Assembly: GCF_905175385.1 (NCBI RefSeq)
Contig: NZ_HG992749.1
Location: 1,984,001-2,048,000, forward strand
Length of the DNA stretch: 64,000 nucleotides
Reading direction: 5' to 3'
DNA from: Vibrio sp. B1FLJ16
GTDB lineage: Bacteria; Pseudomonadota; Gammaproteobacteria; Enterobacterales; Vibrionaceae
Below are positions 40,469-50,886 of the stretch, one piece after another (the first letter of the stretch is position 1; every line of letters starts with the position of its first letter). A program made the position numbers and the translations under genes. A model generated the notes under the pieces. It did not search any database. It saw nothing but the letters and a program-made list of their open reading frames with translations, and was not told where the DNA came from.

Positions 40469-41137
40469 ATGGATTGGTTTAACTTCGCCTCATTAGTCGC
40501 TGTCATTTTGGTAATCATTGCCTTTTGCTTACCTGATTGGAAAAAAGCAGTTTGGCCTAAGCTAGAACAAGAGAAATCATTTCAGCACATTGTTTTTGCG
40601 ACAATTTTTCTACTAACCATTTTGTGGTCGGCGCAAGCCGGCGTAAAAGACGGACTAAAAATACATTTTCTTGCGTTAACCACATTAACCATGATGTACG
40701 GCTGGCGTATGGCGTTTTTAATCACGATTCCGGCAATGGTGGTTAATCATTGGATACATGGCACTTCCCTACTGCTGTTACCAAGCTCGCTGATGTTGTC
40801 CGCGCTACTTCCTATTTTAATCAGTTACCTAGTATTCATACTTAGCTACCACTATCTACCGCGTAACATCTTCGTGTTCATCTTTGTCGCCGGTTTCTTC
40901 AACGGGGCTATCACTGGTAGCTTGCACCTCTTGCTGAATTCTTTCTATCATTTATCCGTTGGTCACTACGACTGGGAAACAATACAACACAACTACTTTA
41001 TATTTGTGCCTCTACTTGCCTTCCCTGAAGGCTTACTCAACGGTATGTCACTCGCGGTATTGACCGTATTCAAACCTGAATGGTTAAGGGTTTTCTCCGA
41101 CAGAGACTACATCTACAACCACTATCATAAAAAGTAG
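40469..41137 (+). CDS. CbiM-like energy-coupling factor permease family membrane protein (orphan)
   Basis: 222 residues with about six helices. IHFLALTTLTMMYGWRMAFLI and the region around residues 80-100 (MVVNHWIHGTSLLLLPSSLM) resemble the CbiM/NikM S-component superfamily. LAFPEGLLNGMSLAVLTVFKPEWL at the C-terminal end is typical of this group. It lacks the N-terminal Met-His-Ile motif that coordinates Ni or Co in true CbiM, and no ATPase, T-component or CbiN is nearby, so it is either a solitary transporter or has a different role. It lies immediately after the MITE-like element, whose right end is 38 bp upstream, so the element may influence its promoter. Confidence 0.72.
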   Translation: MDWFNFASLVAVILVIIAFCLPDWKKAVWPKLEQEKSFQHIVFATIFLLTILWSAQAGVKDGLKIHFLALTTLTMMYGWRMAFLITIPAMVVNHWIHGTSLLLLPSSLMLSALLPILISYLVFILSYHYLPRNIFVFIFVAGFFNGAITGSLHLLLNSFYHLSVGHYDWETIQHNYFIFVPLLAFPEGLLNGMSLAVLTVFKPEWLRVFSDRDYIYNHYHKK

Positions 41138-41293
41138 ATATACTTTGAAATATTCGATAATGAAAGCTGGAGGAATTGAGAAATTCTTGCCATTTTTTCA
41201 TATTAAATATGTGTTGAGATCATGTTTCACTCGTGTCTGAAGCGTTAACCTAAGCACATTAAAAATGTATTAGATTAGTTAGTGAGGTCACCC

Positions 41294-41794
41294 ATGGAAA
41301 TGTCAAACGCTCAACGTTTGATCCTATCAAACCAGTACAACCTGATGTCTCAACTTGATCCCGGTAATGCTGCTAAATATAAACGATTACAGACGATCGT
41401 TGAACGTGGTTACGGCCTGCAGATGTGTGAGTTGAACAAAGATTTTGGTCGCATTACTGAAGCTGAATGTCGCGAAATTATCGACATCATGGAGATGTAC
41501 CATGCAATGCAAGAGTCTAATAATCTTCTCGATGCGGAAGAACGCAATAAAGTCGACCAACGTCGGCTGCAGTTCCTTGGCTTTGATATCGCAACAGAAG
41601 CACAGCAGCTGCATTACGTACGCTTTTTGGTAGATTCCGAAGGCTTGTATCCGCAATTTGATAAAGCGGATCACCACTTTAACAGCCAGATGCCGATGTT
41701 AGATAAATACCGTCGAATGCTGCAAACCTGGCGTAACTGCCCACGCCAGTACCATCTGTGCGCGAATGAATTATCACAGATATTTAGTGCATAA
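41294..41794 (+). CDS. yfbU: YfbU family protein
   Basis: 166 residues from the ATG at 41294, after GAGGT; a GTG four codons upstream is unlikely. [23 protein letters not shown] is the highly conserved start of YfbU, with [20 protein letters not shown] and [18 protein letters not shown] following, and a helical charged C-terminus. E. coli YfbU has no well-established function, though overexpression is reported to be toxic. It is cytoplasmic, with no signal or membrane segment. It is monocistronic with a strong GAAA-loop terminator. Confidence 0.92.
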   Translation: MEMSNAQRLILSNQYNLMSQLDPGNAAKYKRLQTIVERGYGLQMCELNKDFGRITEAECREIIDIMEMYHAMQESNNLLDAEERNKVDQRRLQFLGFDIATEAQQLHYVRFLVDSEGLYPQFDKADHHFNSQMPMLDKYRRMLQTWRNCPRQYHLCANELSQIFSA

Positions 41795-42267
41795 CTACGC
41801 ACCCATTTAAAAGGGAGAGCGAAAGCTCTCCTTTTTTACGCCCTCGCCAAACTCGCATTTATCCACCAACCTTTGTACTAACCAGACTATTAATCACTCA
41901 CTATAGCCATTGCACACCAAATATATGATTTATAAATGCGGCTGCACGCAAAACAATTTAGCGATTTGGCAATAATTGAAGGAAAGGTCAGTTTCACGAA
42001 TAAATTCATAATTGTTAAGCAGAATTGCAAATCCCGAACTACGATTAAGTAGAGAAAGGCTGTGATTGAATGATTCAATTCCAAAAATCACCGTTGTGAT
42101 GATAAATCTGACCATAAAGCAAAGTGTTTGGTGTCTCCCAACTTACGTTCTGTTCAAACCATTCTAACCGACAGTCCGTATACATTCAGACAACCAAGAG
42201 CATGACAACAGGTGGATAAGCCTTCATCAACGTTCGTCGGTAGACTGACTATTAAGGGGAAAGCGAC
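41795..42267. other. Intergenic region upstream of yeaG
   Basis: About 473 bp. After the yfbU terminator (41811-41838) the sequence is AT-rich with no supported gene. It must contain the yeaG promoter; in E. coli yeaGH is under RpoS and nitrogen control, but no sigma-54 element with proper spacing was found. Confidence 0.4.
41811..41838 (+). terminator. Terminator of yfbU
   Basis: Stem AAGGGAGAGC with GCTCTCCTTT around a stable GAAA tetraloop (one G-T pair), followed by T's. Confidence 0.92.
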
Positions 42268-44202
42268 ATGAGTATTTTCGACCACTATCAATCTAGATAT
42301 GAAGCTGCAAAAGATGAAGAGATGTCGTTACAGGAGTTTCTAGCCCTGTGCAAGGATGACAAAAGCGCTTATGCAAATGCAGCAGAACGGCTACTGATGG
42401 CAATTGGTGAGCCAGAAATAATTGATACAGCGAAGGACCCGAGATTAAGCCGTATCTTCTCAAACCGTGTTATCTCGCGTTATTCAACGTTTAAAGACTT
42501 CTATGGCATGGAAGAAGCCATCGAGCAAATCGTTTCTTACCTGAAACATGCTGCTCAAGGCTTGGAAGAGCGTAAGCAGATCCTTTATCTACTCGGTCCT
42601 GTGGGCGGCGGTAAATCATCACTTGCAGAAAAACTAAAAGCACTGATGGAACAGATGCCGATTTATGTTCTGAGTGTAGATGGGCATCGCAGCCCAGTTA
42701 ATGACCATCCTTTCTGTTTGTTTAAAGCCTCGGAAGATGGCGAAATTCTGAAGAAAGAGTATGGCATCGAACAGCGCTACCTGCGCTCAATCATGTCACC
42801 ATGGGCAGCTAAACGCCTGCACGAATTCGGCGGGGACATTACCAAGTTTAAAGTAGTTAAAGTGCGTCCTTCTATCCTGGACCAAATAGGGGTAGCGAAA
42901 ACTGAGCCCGGTGATGAGAACAACCAGGACATTTCATCCCTAGTGGGTAAGGTGGATATCCGTAAACTTGAGCATTTCTCCCAGGATGACCCGGACGCTT
43001 ACAGCTACTCTGGCGCACTCTGTAAGGCCAACCAGGGCTTGATGGAGTTTGTTGAGATGTTCAAGGCACCAATTAAAGTGCTTCACCCGTTGCTTACTGC
43101 AACCCAGGAAGGCAACTTTAATGGTACAGAGGGTCTTTCAGCGATTCCGTTCGATGGCATGATTTTGGCTCACTCGAATGAGTCCGAATGGCAAACGTTC
43201 CGTAACAACAAGAACAACGAGGCTTTCCTCGACCGTGTTTACATCGTCAAGGTACCTTACTGTCTGCGTGTTTCGGAAGAAGTCAAGATATACCAAAAAC
43301 TGCTTGAAAACAGTGAGCTGTCTCAAGCACCCTGCTCACCTAGTACGCTAGAGACTCTGGCACAATTCAGTATTCTTTCCCGCCTGAAAGAACCAGAAAA
43401 CTCGTCAATTTTTTCTAAAATGCGCGTATACGATGGTGAAACGTTAAAAGACACCGATCCTAAAGCCAAAAGCTATCAAGAGTACCGCGATTACGCAGGC
43501 GTAGACGAAGGCATGAGCGGTCTGTCCACTCGTTTTGCATTTAAAATCTTGTCGCGTGTATTTAACTTCGACCAAAGTGAAGTTGCAGCTAATCCCGTTC
43601 ACTTGTTCTATGTTATTGAGCAACAGGTAGAACGTGAACAGTTCCCTTCAGAGACTGCAGAAAAATACCTCGAATTTTTGAAAGGCTATCTCGTTCCGCG
43701 TTACGTAGAGTTTATTGGCAAAGAAATTCAGACTGCTTATCTAGAGTCGTACTCTGAATATGGTCAAAACATCTTCGACCGCTACGTCACCTACGCTGAT
43801 TTCTGGATTCAGGATCAAGAGTACCGCGATCCGGAAACTGGTCAGCTATTTGACAGAGCTTCTCTGAATGCCGAACTAGAGAAAATCGAGAAAACTGCGG
43901 GTATTTCAAACCCTAAAGATTTCCGAAACGAAATTGTCAACTTTGTGCTTCGTGCGAAAGCGACTAATAATGGTCTAAACCCGGTTTGGACCAGCTACGA
44001 AAAACTTCGCACGGTTATCGAGAAGAAAATGTTCTCTAATACAGAAGAGCTTCTTCCGGTCATCTCATTTAATGCGAAAACCTCTTCAGAAGACCAGAGG
44101 AAACACGACGACTTTGTCGCTCGCATGATGGAAAAAGGCTATACCGAGAAACAGGTTCGCCTACTTTCTGAGTGGTACCTACGAGTACGTAAGTCATCCT
44201 AA
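42268..44202 (+). CDS. yeaG: PrkA family serine protein kinase YeaG
   Basis: 644 residues. The AAA-like N-domain has Walker A LLGPVGGGKSSLAEKL near residue 110. RSPVNDHPFCLFKASEDG and EGNFNGTEGLSAIPFDGMILAHSNESEW are near-identical to E. coli YeaG as I recall it. The C-terminal PrkA kinase-like domain runs from ~390 to the end. YeaG is an RpoS-linked kinase with a role in nitrogen-starvation survival; the direct target is unsettled. It is first gene of yeaG-yeaH-ycgB: 44 bp to yeaH, then 11 bp to ycgB. An AAGGGGAAAG ribosome-binding site precedes the ATG. Confidence 0.95.
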   Translation: MSIFDHYQSRYEAAKDEEMSLQEFLALCKDDKSAYANAAERLLMAIGEPEIIDTAKDPRLSRIFSNRVISRYSTFKDFYGMEEAIEQIVSYLKHAAQGLEERKQILYLLGPVGGGKSSLAEKLKALMEQMPIYVLSVDGHRSPVNDHPFCLFKASEDGEILKKEYGIEQRYLRSIMSPWAAKRLHEFGGDITKFKVVKVRPSILDQIGVAKTEPGDENNQDISSLVGKVDIRKLEHFSQDDPDAYSYSGALCKANQGLMEFVEMFKAPIKVLHPLLTATQEGNFNGTEGLSAIPFDGMILAHSNESEWQTFRNNKNNEAFLDRVYIVKVPYCLRVSEEVKIYQKLLENSELSQAPCSPSTLETLAQFSILSRLKEPENSSIFSKMRVYDGETLKDTDPKAKSYQEYRDYAGVDEGMSGLSTRFAFKILSRVFNFDQSEVAANPVHLFYVIEQQVEREQFPSETAEKYLEFLKGYLVPRYVEFIGKEIQTAYLESYSEYGQNIFDRYVTYADFWIQDQEYRDPETGQLFDRASLNAELEKIEKTAGISNPKDFRNEIVNFVLRAKATNNGLNPVWTSYEKLRTVIEKKMFSNTEELLPVISFNAKTSSEDQRKHDDFVARMMEKGYTEKQVRLLSEWYLRVRKSS

Positions 44203-44246
44203 CCTAATAAGTTAGGTCGCTTGTGAAACATGAAGAGGGCTATTTC

Positions 44247-45518
44247 ATGGCGCAATTTATAGACCGCAGGCTCAATGGCAAGAATAAGAGCGCTGTTAAC
44301 AGACAGCGCTTCTTGAAGCGCCATAAAGAGCAAATCAAAGAGTCGGTAGCAGACGCAGTGAATCGACGCTCGATCACCAATACAGAAACGGGCGAAGACG
44401 TTTCTATACCGCACAAAGACATAACCGAGCCGATTTTCCATCAAGGTCAGGGAGGTCTGCGAGAACGTGTTCACCCTGGTAACGACCAATTCATCACGGG
44501 TGACAAAATCGAGCGTCCTAAATCTGGCGGGCAAGGGAGTGGCTCTGGCGAGGGAAACGCAAGTCCGGACGGCGAAGGTCAGGACGAATTTGTGTTTCAG
44601 ATATCAAAAGATGAGTATCTCGATATTCTTTTTGAAGACCTCGAACTACCGAATTTAGAAAAAAACCAAATCGCAAAAATTACCGAGTGGAAAACGCACC
44701 GAGCAGGTTTCAAGACTGCCGGCATACCTTCTAATATTGCTGTCGTCCGTTCACTTCAGCAATCGCTGGCTCGAAGAACAGCCATGACAGCAAGTAAAAA
44801 ACGGCTACTCAGAGAGCTTGAGGACGAGCTCGCCCGAATAAAAATCTCCGAGCCTGCACAGCCATTCGAAGAAACTCGCATCAAGCAGGAAATTACTGAG
44901 CTCCGCCAGAAAATTGAGAGCGTACCATTTATAGATACCTTTGATTTACGCTTTAAGAACTACGAAAAAAGGCCGGTTCCGTCTAGCCAGGCGGTGATGT
45001 TCTGCTTAATGGACGTATCGGGGTCAATGGATCAGGCAACCAAAGACATTGCCAAACGATTCTATGTACTGCTTTATCTGTTCTTAACCCGTACTTACGA
45101 AAATGTAGAAGTGGTCTTTATTCGTCACCACACTCAGGCGAAGGAAGTTGACGAACATGAGTTTTTCTACTCGCAAGAAACCGGCGGGACGATTGTATCC
45201 AGTGCATTAAAACTGATGGACGACATTGTTAAAGAACGCTATCCGGTCGGACAGTGGAATATCTACGCAGCACAGGCCTCGGACGGCGATAACTGGGCGG
45301 ATGATTCACCAAGATGTAGGGACTTGTTAGTGAATAAATTACTTCCTAACTGTCAGTACTACTCTTATATCGAGATCACACGCCGCTCCCATCAGACTTT
45401 ATGGCATGAATACGAAAAGCTCACGGACGAATTTCCGAACTTCGCGATGAAGAATATCCGTTCTGTTGAGGATATCTTCCCTGTATTCCGTGAACTCTTC
45501 CATAAAGAAACGGCGTAA
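44247..45518 (+). CDS. yeaH: YeaH (DUF444) VWA-like protein
   Basis: 423 residues from the ATG at 44247 ([15 protein letters not shown]), with GAGGG upstream; the GTG eight codons earlier is not conserved. Arg/Lys-rich N-terminus, then a Gly/Ser-rich linker near 100 and [26 protein letters not shown]-type metal site is visible in [16 protein letters not shown] (DxSxS), so the C-terminal half is a von Willebrand A-like domain. [18 protein letters not shown] and [13 protein letters not shown] give the rest of the metal site. YeaH acts with YeaG; Bacillus and E. coli data link them to sporulation-like or stress responses. It forms an operon with yeaG and ycgB. Confidence 0.95.
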   Translation: MAQFIDRRLNGKNKSAVNRQRFLKRHKEQIKESVADAVNRRSITNTETGEDVSIPHKDITEPIFHQGQGGLRERVHPGNDQFITGDKIERPKSGGQGSGSGEGNASPDGEGQDEFVFQISKDEYLDILFEDLELPNLEKNQIAKITEWKTHRAGFKTAGIPSNIAVVRSLQQSLARRTAMTASKKRLLRELEDELARIKISEPAQPFEETRIKQEITELRQKIESVPFIDTFDLRFKNYEKRPVPSSQAVMFCLMDVSGSMDQATKDIAKRFYVLLYLFLTRTYENVEVVFIRHHTQAKEVDEHEFFYSQETGGTIVSSALKLMDDIVKERYPVGQWNIYAAQASDGDNWADDSPRCRDLLVNKLLPNCQYYSYIEITRRSHQTLWHEYEKLTDEFPNFAMKNIRSVEDIFPVFRELFHKETA

Positions 45519-45529
45519 GGAGGCTAGCG

Positions 45530-47089
45530 ATGAGTACCGCAACAAAAAACCTCTCGGAAGAGACTCCCAAGAAACGTAGCAGTAAGCTATTGCCTGATGG
45601 CCCGGATTGGACGTTTGATTTATTAGAACGATACCACAAAGAGATAAAACGGGTCGCAGAGCACTATCGTTTGGATACTTATCAAAATCAAATTGAGGTG
45701 ATCACTTCCGAACAAATGATGGACGCCTACTCAAGTATCGGTATGCCTATCAATTACAATCACTGGTCTTTCGGTAAAAAGTTCATCCAAACGGAGCAAA
45801 ACTACAAGCACGGACAGATGGGTTTAGCGTACGAGATAGTGATTAACTCCGATCCGTGTATCGCATACTTAATGGAAGAAAACACCGTTACGATGCAAGC
45901 ACTCGTCATGGCGCATGCGTGCTATGGTCACAACTCATTTTTTAAAGGTAATTACCTGTTCCAGACATGGACAGACGCAAATTCCATTATTGACTACTTG
46001 TTGTTTGCGAAAAAGTACTTGGCAGAGTGTGAAGAACGCTATGGCGTTTTGGAGGTAGAAAAACTCCTCGATTCTTGCCATGCATTAATGAACTTTGGCG
46101 TCGATCGCTACAAACGACCAGAGAAAATTTCCATCACTGAAGAGAAGGCTCGCCAGGAAGAGAGAGAGGCTTATCTGCAATCTCAAATCAATGACCTGTG
46201 GCGAACCGTACCAAGATCGAAAACAAAAGAAGAAGACATTGTAGATCGTTTCCCTAGTGAGCCGCAGGAAAACTTGCTCTACTTCTTTGAAAAACACGCG
46301 CCATTGCTTGAGCCTTGGCAACGTGAAGTCATACGTATTGTGCGTAAAATCAGCCAGTACTTCTACCCACAAAAACAGACTCAGGTAATGAACGAGGGAT
46401 GGGCCACTTTCTGGCATTACACCATTCTTAATCACCTTTACGATGAAGGCGTAGTCTCTGACAAATTCATTCTGGAATTTTTACACAGCCACACTAGTGT
46501 CGTAGCTCAACCAGCATACAACAGCCCGTACTTTAGCGGTATTAACCCGTATGCTCTTGGATTTGCGATGTTCCGCGACATCAAACGAATCTGTGAAGAA
46601 CCTACCGATGAAGACAGAGAATGGTTCCCTGATTTGGTTGATACGGATTGGTTAGATGCGGTGCATTTTGCGATGCACAACTTTAAAGACGAGAGCTTTA
46701 TCAGCCAATATCTGTCTCCGAAGTTGATGCGTGATTTTAAGCTGTTCGCTATTAAAGATGACGACCATAAAAACTTCATCGAAATATCAGCCATTCATGA
46801 TGAAATGGGTTATAAGCGTATTCGGGAAACCCTCGCTGCACAATACAACTTATCGAACTTAGAGCCTAATATTCAGGTATTTAACGTCGATGTCCGTGGT
46901 GACCGCTCACTAACTCTGCAGTACGTCCCCCATAACCGCATTCCCTTAGATGACAGCTATGAAGAGGTACTCAAACATGTCTATCGCATCTGGGGCTTCG
47001 ACGTTATTTTACAAGAAGTAAAAGATACGGGTCACCGGGAAACGCTGGCGACCTGCCCTAAACGCAGTCAATATGACAACAATATCTAA
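45530..47089 (+). CDS. ycgB: SpoVR family protein YcgB
   Basis: 519 residues, SpoVR family. The N-terminal region has DGPDWTFDLLERYHKEI and, at the core, INYNHWSFGKKF. HACYGHNSFFKGNYLF with repeated His/Asn and EGWATFWHYTILNHLYDEG with the HxxH-like residues are the family's conserved blocks. The C-terminus carries the DDHKNFIEISAIHDEMGYKRIRE block. B. subtilis SpoVR affects spore cortex; the function in gamma-proteobacteria is unknown. In E. coli ycgB is separate from yeaGH, but many gamma-proteobacteria keep all three together, as here (11-bp gap, GGAGG ribosome-binding site). The operon ends at a terminator shared with kdsB. Confidence 0.95.
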   Translation: MSTATKNLSEETPKKRSSKLLPDGPDWTFDLLERYHKEIKRVAEHYRLDTYQNQIEVITSEQMMDAYSSIGMPINYNHWSFGKKFIQTEQNYKHGQMGLAYEIVINSDPCIAYLMEENTVTMQALVMAHACYGHNSFFKGNYLFQTWTDANSIIDYLLFAKKYLAECEERYGVLEVEKLLDSCHALMNFGVDRYKRPEKISITEEKARQEEREAYLQSQINDLWRTVPRSKTKEEDIVDRFPSEPQENLLYFFEKHAPLLEPWQREVIRIVRKISQYFYPQKQTQVMNEGWATFWHYTILNHLYDEGVVSDKFILEFLHSHTSVVAQPAYNSPYFSGINPYALGFAMFRDIKRICEEPTDEDREWFPDLVDTDWLDAVHFAMHNFKDESFISQYLSPKLMRDFKLFAIKDDDHKNFIEISAIHDEMGYKRIRETLAAQYNLSNLEPNIQVFNVDVRGDRSLTLQYVPHNRIPLDDSYEEVLKHVYRIWGFDVILQEVKDTGHRETLATCPKRSQYDNNI

Positions 47090-47119
47090 TTCCATCCCCC
47101 ACAAAAATCCCTTAAAAAC

Positions 47120-47146
47120 AAAGGCTCCTAAATAGGAGCCTTTTTA
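47120..47146. terminator. Bidirectional terminator between ycgB and kdsB
   Basis: AAAGGCTCCTA / TAGGAGCCTTT hairpin with T tracts in both directions (TTTT on plus, TTTGTTTTT on minus). Confidence 0.88.
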
Positions 47147-47158
47147 TTGCCAATGGGC

Positions 47159-47917
47159 TTATTTCTTGTTGGACGCAACTATTGCTCGTACCGTTTCCAG
47201 ATCTTCAGGTGTATCCACACCCGCTGCCGGTGCTTCACTAGCAACCGCTACATGTATTTTCTCTCCGTACCAGAGTACACGCAATTGCTCCAGACATTCG
47301 ATTTGCTCTAATGCGCTTGGTGCCCAATTAATATAGGTATTGATAAAACCAGCACGGTAAGCATAAATACCGATATGACGCATGAGAGGATTTACGATCG
47401 TTGCGCCTTGTTTAGCAAAATTATCTCTGTCCCACGGAATCGTTGCACGGCTGAAGTACATCGCATAACCATGAGAATCTGCCACCACTTTAACAGCGTT
47501 GGGATTGAAGACTTCGTCTTCCGATTCAATTTCTACCGCTAGTGTCGCCATTGGCGCTTCACAACCTGCCAGATTGTCAGCAACCTGACGGATAATAGCA
47601 GGTGGAATCAATGGTTCGTCGCCTTGCACATTAACGATAATGTGGTCAGCCGGAATCGCCATTTTCTCGACAACTTCTGCTAAACGTTCAGTCCCGGACT
47701 CATGATTTGGCGATGTCATACAGACTTTGCCACCAAACTTTTCGGCGGCTACCGAAACCCGCTCATCATCCGTTGCGATAATGACATCTTGAGCGCCAGC
47801 TTTCATCGCTTGTTCATATACCCACTGAATCATTGGTTTTCCACCAATATCGGCCAGCGGTTTACCCGGCAAGCGCGTGGAGGAATAACGAGCGGGAATG
47901 ACGACAGTAAAAGACAT
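47159..47917 (-). CDS. kdsB: CMP-KDO synthetase (3-deoxy-manno-octulosonate cytidylyltransferase)
   Basis: 252 residues. KdsB activates KDO with CTP for inner-core LPS. N-terminal [27 protein letters not shown] is the nucleotide-binding motif, [11 protein letters not shown] is the second conserved block and [10 protein letters not shown] follows. Last gene of the lpxK-ycaR-kdsB string; its ATG overlaps the ycaR stop in TAATG. The grouping with msbA-lpxK places nucleotide-sugar supply next to lipid A kinase and the lipid A flippase. Length is normal for the family. Confidence 0.97.
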   Translation of the reverse strand: MSFTVVIPARYSSTRLPGKPLADIGGKPMIQWVYEQAMKAGAQDVIIATDDERVSVAAEKFGGKVCMTSPNHESGTERLAEVVEKMAIPADHIIVNVQGDEPLIPPAIIRQVADNLAGCEAPMATLAVEIESEDEVFNPNAVKVVADSHGYAMYFSRATIPWDRDNFAKQGATIVNPLMRHIGIYAYRAGFINTYINWAPSALEQIECLEQLRVLWYGEKIHVAVASEAPAAGVDTPEDLETVRAIVASNKK

Positions 47918-48096
47918 TAGCGTCCCTCGTCCATGCTCATGGTTCTGGCTTCCGGTTCAAGAAGAACAGGAATCCCCTCTTTAATCGGGTACGCAAGGCG
48001 ATCCAGTTTGCAGATCAGCTCTTGGTTATCTTTATCGTACGTCAACTTACCTTTGCATACAGGGCAAGCTACAATCTCAAGCAGGCGATGATCCAT
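47917..48096 (-). CDS. ycaR: Trm112-like zinc-ribbon protein YcaR
   Basis: 59 residues, below the length that ORF callers often use. [20 protein letters not shown] has the first zinc knuckle CPVC, and the second cysteine is in [22 protein letters not shown]. coli YcaR occupies the same place between lpxK and kdsB, which strongly supports the call. Its start lies 20 bp inside the end of lpxK, and its stop overlaps the kdsB start. The Trm112/UPF0434 family resembles the partner subunit of methyltransferases, but the function in bacteria is unknown. Co-translation with its neighbours is likely. Confidence 0.95.
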   Translation of the reverse strand: MDHRLLEIVACPVCKGKLTYDKDNQELICKLDRLAYPIKEGIPVLLEPEARTMSMDEGR

Positions 48097-49084
48097 AAGT
48101 CGCTTTAACCTCTTTTATTCTATTTAAAATTTTCTCTGCGTCGTTTACATCAAACTGAGCAGATACTGGTAGAAACCACCAGTTATCCTGTGCGTATTCA
48201 CGACATTTAACGGCATCTTTCTCAGTCATGATCACATTCGCTCCTTGCAGAGCCAATGCTTCTAATTCTAGCTGGTCAAAATCTTGATGGTCAGCAAAGC
48301 CTTTTGTTACTTTGACATCCGCATTCATTACACTGAGTGTATTAAAAAATCGAGGCGGGTGCCCGATACCAGCGAATGCAACCAGATCATCTAACTCTGA
48401 CACTTCAACGTGCTGCGCTGTCTTCAAGTTAATCGCTTTTGAAGGTGCGAGTGACATCGCGATTTCACCTGAGTGAGCCTGGCCACCATTGGTGATCACG
48501 AAATCTACTTCACCCAATCTTTCGACACCTTCTCGCAAAGGTCCCAAAGGAATCAAGCTTTCGTTACCAAAGCGTCGGTTGCCGTCTACAATAACCAACT
48601 CAATATCTCGTGCCAGGGCATAATGCTGCAAACCATCATCGGTAATGATGATATCTACCCCGACTTCCAATAGAGCTTTGACCGCGTTCGATCTTACAGG
48701 GTCAACGGCAACAGGCGCGCCTGTCCTGCTACGGATAAGTTTAGGCTCATCACCACAATATTTTGCCGGCGTGTCCATATCTACAACTAAAGGATATTCC
48801 GGTGCTTTAGCGCCATACCCGCGAGAAACAACCCCCGGTTTATAACCAAGTTGCTGGAGTTGTTCCACCAGCCAGACCACAACCGGTGTTTTACCATTAC
48901 CACCAGCGGTAATATTACCTACCACCACAACAGGTACCGGTGCTTTGTAAGGCACTTTTTTACCCGTTTGGTATTGCTTACGCTTAGCCTGACTGATCGC
49001 ACCAAACAATAAACTCAGCGGCCACAACAGCGGCCACAACAGATATTTAAGAGGATGATTACCGAACCAGATTTTTTCGATCAC
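48077..49084 (-). CDS. lpxK: Tetraacyldisaccharide 4'-kinase LpxK
   Basis: 335 residues. LpxK phosphorylates the 4' position of the lipid A disaccharide at the inner membrane. An N-terminal hydrophobic anchor ([18 protein letters not shown]) is followed by the P-loop [20 protein letters not shown] and the catalytic-region [22 protein letters not shown]. The C-terminal ends with [11 protein letters not shown], the conserved TEKDAVKC block. It lies 22 bp after msbA, whose product flips the finished lipid A precursor, and overlaps ycaR. It is essential in most gram-negatives. Confidence 0.96.
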   Translation of the reverse strand: MIEKIWFGNHPLKYLLWPLLWPLSLLFGAISQAKRKQYQTGKKVPYKAPVPVVVVGNITAGGNGKTPVVVWLVEQLQQLGYKPGVVSRGYGAKAPEYPLVVDMDTPAKYCGDEPKLIRSRTGAPVAVDPVRSNAVKALLEVGVDIIITDDGLQHYALARDIELVIVDGNRRFGNESLIPLGPLREGVERLGEVDFVITNGGQAHSGEIAMSLAPSKAINLKTAQHVEVSELDDLVAFAGIGHPPRFFNTLSVMNADVKVTKGFADHQDFDQLELEALALQGANVIMTEKDAVKCREYAQDNWWFLPVSAQFDVNDAEKILNRIKEVKATYGSSPA

Positions 49085-49106
49085 AATTTAACCGCCAAAC
49101 TGCATT

Positions 49107-50855
49107 TTAACCACCGAACTGAATACGGTGTAACTGAGCATAAGCTCCGTCTTTCGTTATCAGTTCGTCATGAGTTCCGCGTTCTACAATCGCACCATCA
49201 TCAACAACCAGGATTTCGTCAGCCTTTTCAATGGTAGACAGACGGTGAGCGATGACTAACACAGTCTTATCTTTTTGCAACTCGTCCAATGCAGCTTGGA
49301 TAGCGCGTTCTGACTCAGTATCCAACGCTGACGTAGCTTCATCCAGAACCAGAACAGGCGCATCACGCAATAACGCGCGGGCAATCGCTATACGCTGACG
49401 CTGACCACCAGACAGACTCGCCCCATTCTCACCTATCATGGTGTCGAGGCCATTTTCCATCTTGTTGATAAACTCCATAGCATGAGCCAGTTCAGCTGCT
49501 TTCTCGATATCACTACGCTGATAGTTATCTTCGGTTGCGTAAGCGATATTGTTCGCGATCGTGTCATTAAACAAGTGAACATTCTGAGAGACGAGTGCAA
49601 ATTGCTCACGCAGATTTTTCAACTCATAATCACGAATATCGTGCCCGTCCAGAAGGATTGAGCCGCTGTCCACATCGTAAAAACGATTAAACAGATTAGC
49701 AATGGTACTCTTACCTGAACCCGAACGCCCGACCAACGCAACCGTCTTACCTCGTGGAATATCAAAGCTGACACGCTCTAGAGCTGGTTTCTCGGCGCCT
49801 TCATAAGTGAAGGTAACATCTTTCACAGAGATATCACCATTTGCACGATCAACTTTATAATTACCTTCGTTTTTCTCTGGCTCGAGGTCAATTAGAGCAA
49901 ACAGCGTCTGGCTGGCAGCCATACCACGCTGGAACTGCGACGTTACGTTAGTCAGTGCTTTAAGAGGGCGCATCAGAGCAAACATTGCAGAGAACACTAC
50001 TGTAAACGTACCTGGTGTCAGCTGTTCTTTAATAGAATCGACACTTGCCAGGTAAAGCACGGTGACAATAGCAACAGAAGCGATCAACTGAATAATTGGG
50101 TTGGCCGCTGCCTGTGCTGTTACCAGTTTCATGTTCTGCTGGCGCATCTTGTTACTGACTATATCGAATCGTTGACGCTCAATATCCTGGCCACCGTAAC
50201 TCAATACCACTTTATGGCCCTTCAGCATTTGCTCTGCTGAAGCGGTTACATTACCCATCATGGTTTGCATGTTTTTGGAAATTTTTCTAAAACGCTTAGA
50301 TACAACCCCAATACCCCACGCAACCGCGGGTGCTACGGCAAACAACACTAACGAAAGCTGCCAGCTGTTGTAAAACATCAGAACTAGCAAGCCAATAATG
50401 CTCGCCCCTTCGCGTACGATACTTACCAGAGCCCGGCTTGTAGCCGCAGAAACTTGCTCCGAGTCATAAGTGATACGGGACAGGAGATTACCGGTTTTTT
50501 CTTTATCAAAGAAAGATACCGGCATGTGCATAAAGTGATTAAATACCTTCCGTCGAATTTGCATGACGACATTACCGGAAACCCAGCTTAAGCAATAATC
50601 GGAAACAAACCCGCTTGTGCCACGAACAAGTATCATGACAAAAATAATCAATGGCAGTGTGCGTAAAAAATTAGAGTCTGCACTTCCAAAACCTTCATCA
50701 AGCAAAGGTTTTAGTAATGAGATCATATAGGTATCTGAGACAGCATTAATCACTAACGCAATGATAGCAACGACAAGACCTGCTTTGTAACGGCGAATAT
50801 ACAGCCATAGACGCTTAAACGTCTGCCAAGTCGTTTCATCAGTATTTATCGACAT
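49107..50855 (-). CDS. msbA: Lipid A export ABC transporter MsbA
   Basis: 582 residues, the size of E. coli MsbA. It flips lipid A-core from the inner to the outer leaflet of the inner membrane. Six-helix transmembrane domain over residues ~20-315 ([27 protein letters not shown] and others). Walker A is [16 protein letters not shown], signature [17 protein letters not shown], Walker [18 protein letters not shown] and the H loop VIAHRLST. It forms an apparent operon msbA-lpxK-ycaR-kdsB, each overlapping or within ~22 bp. comEC upstream is 31 bp away on the same strand and may share its transcript. Confidence 0.97.
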   Translation of the reverse strand: MSINTDETTWQTFKRLWLYIRRYKAGLVVAIIALVINAVSDTYMISLLKPLLDEGFGSADSNFLRTLPLIIFVMILVRGTSGFVSDYCLSWVSGNVVMQIRRKVFNHFMHMPVSFFDKEKTGNLLSRITYDSEQVSAATSRALVSIVREGASIIGLLVLMFYNSWQLSLVLFAVAPAVAWGIGVVSKRFRKISKNMQTMMGNVTASAEQMLKGHKVVLSYGGQDIERQRFDIVSNKMRQQNMKLVTAQAAANPIIQLIASVAIVTVLYLASVDSIKEQLTPGTFTVVFSAMFALMRPLKALTNVTSQFQRGMAASQTLFALIDLEPEKNEGNYKVDRANGDISVKDVTFTYEGAEKPALERVSFDIPRGKTVALVGRSGSGKSTIANLFNRFYDVDSGSILLDGHDIRDYELKNLREQFALVSQNVHLFNDTIANNIAYATEDNYQRSDIEKAAELAHAMEFINKMENGLDTMIGENGASLSGGQRQRIAIARALLRDAPVLVLDEATSALDTESERAIQAALDELQKDKTVLVIAHRLSTIEKADEILVVDDGAIVERGTHDELITKDGAYAQLHRIQFGG

Positions 50856-50886
50856 AGAAGTGCTTTGTATTCTTACATTAAGACTT

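Noticed and set aside
41890..42115. Two minus-strand frames of about 60 codons upstream of yeaG
   Set aside because: Short, overlapping each other in different frames, low-complexity AT-rich sequence with no ribosome-binding site.
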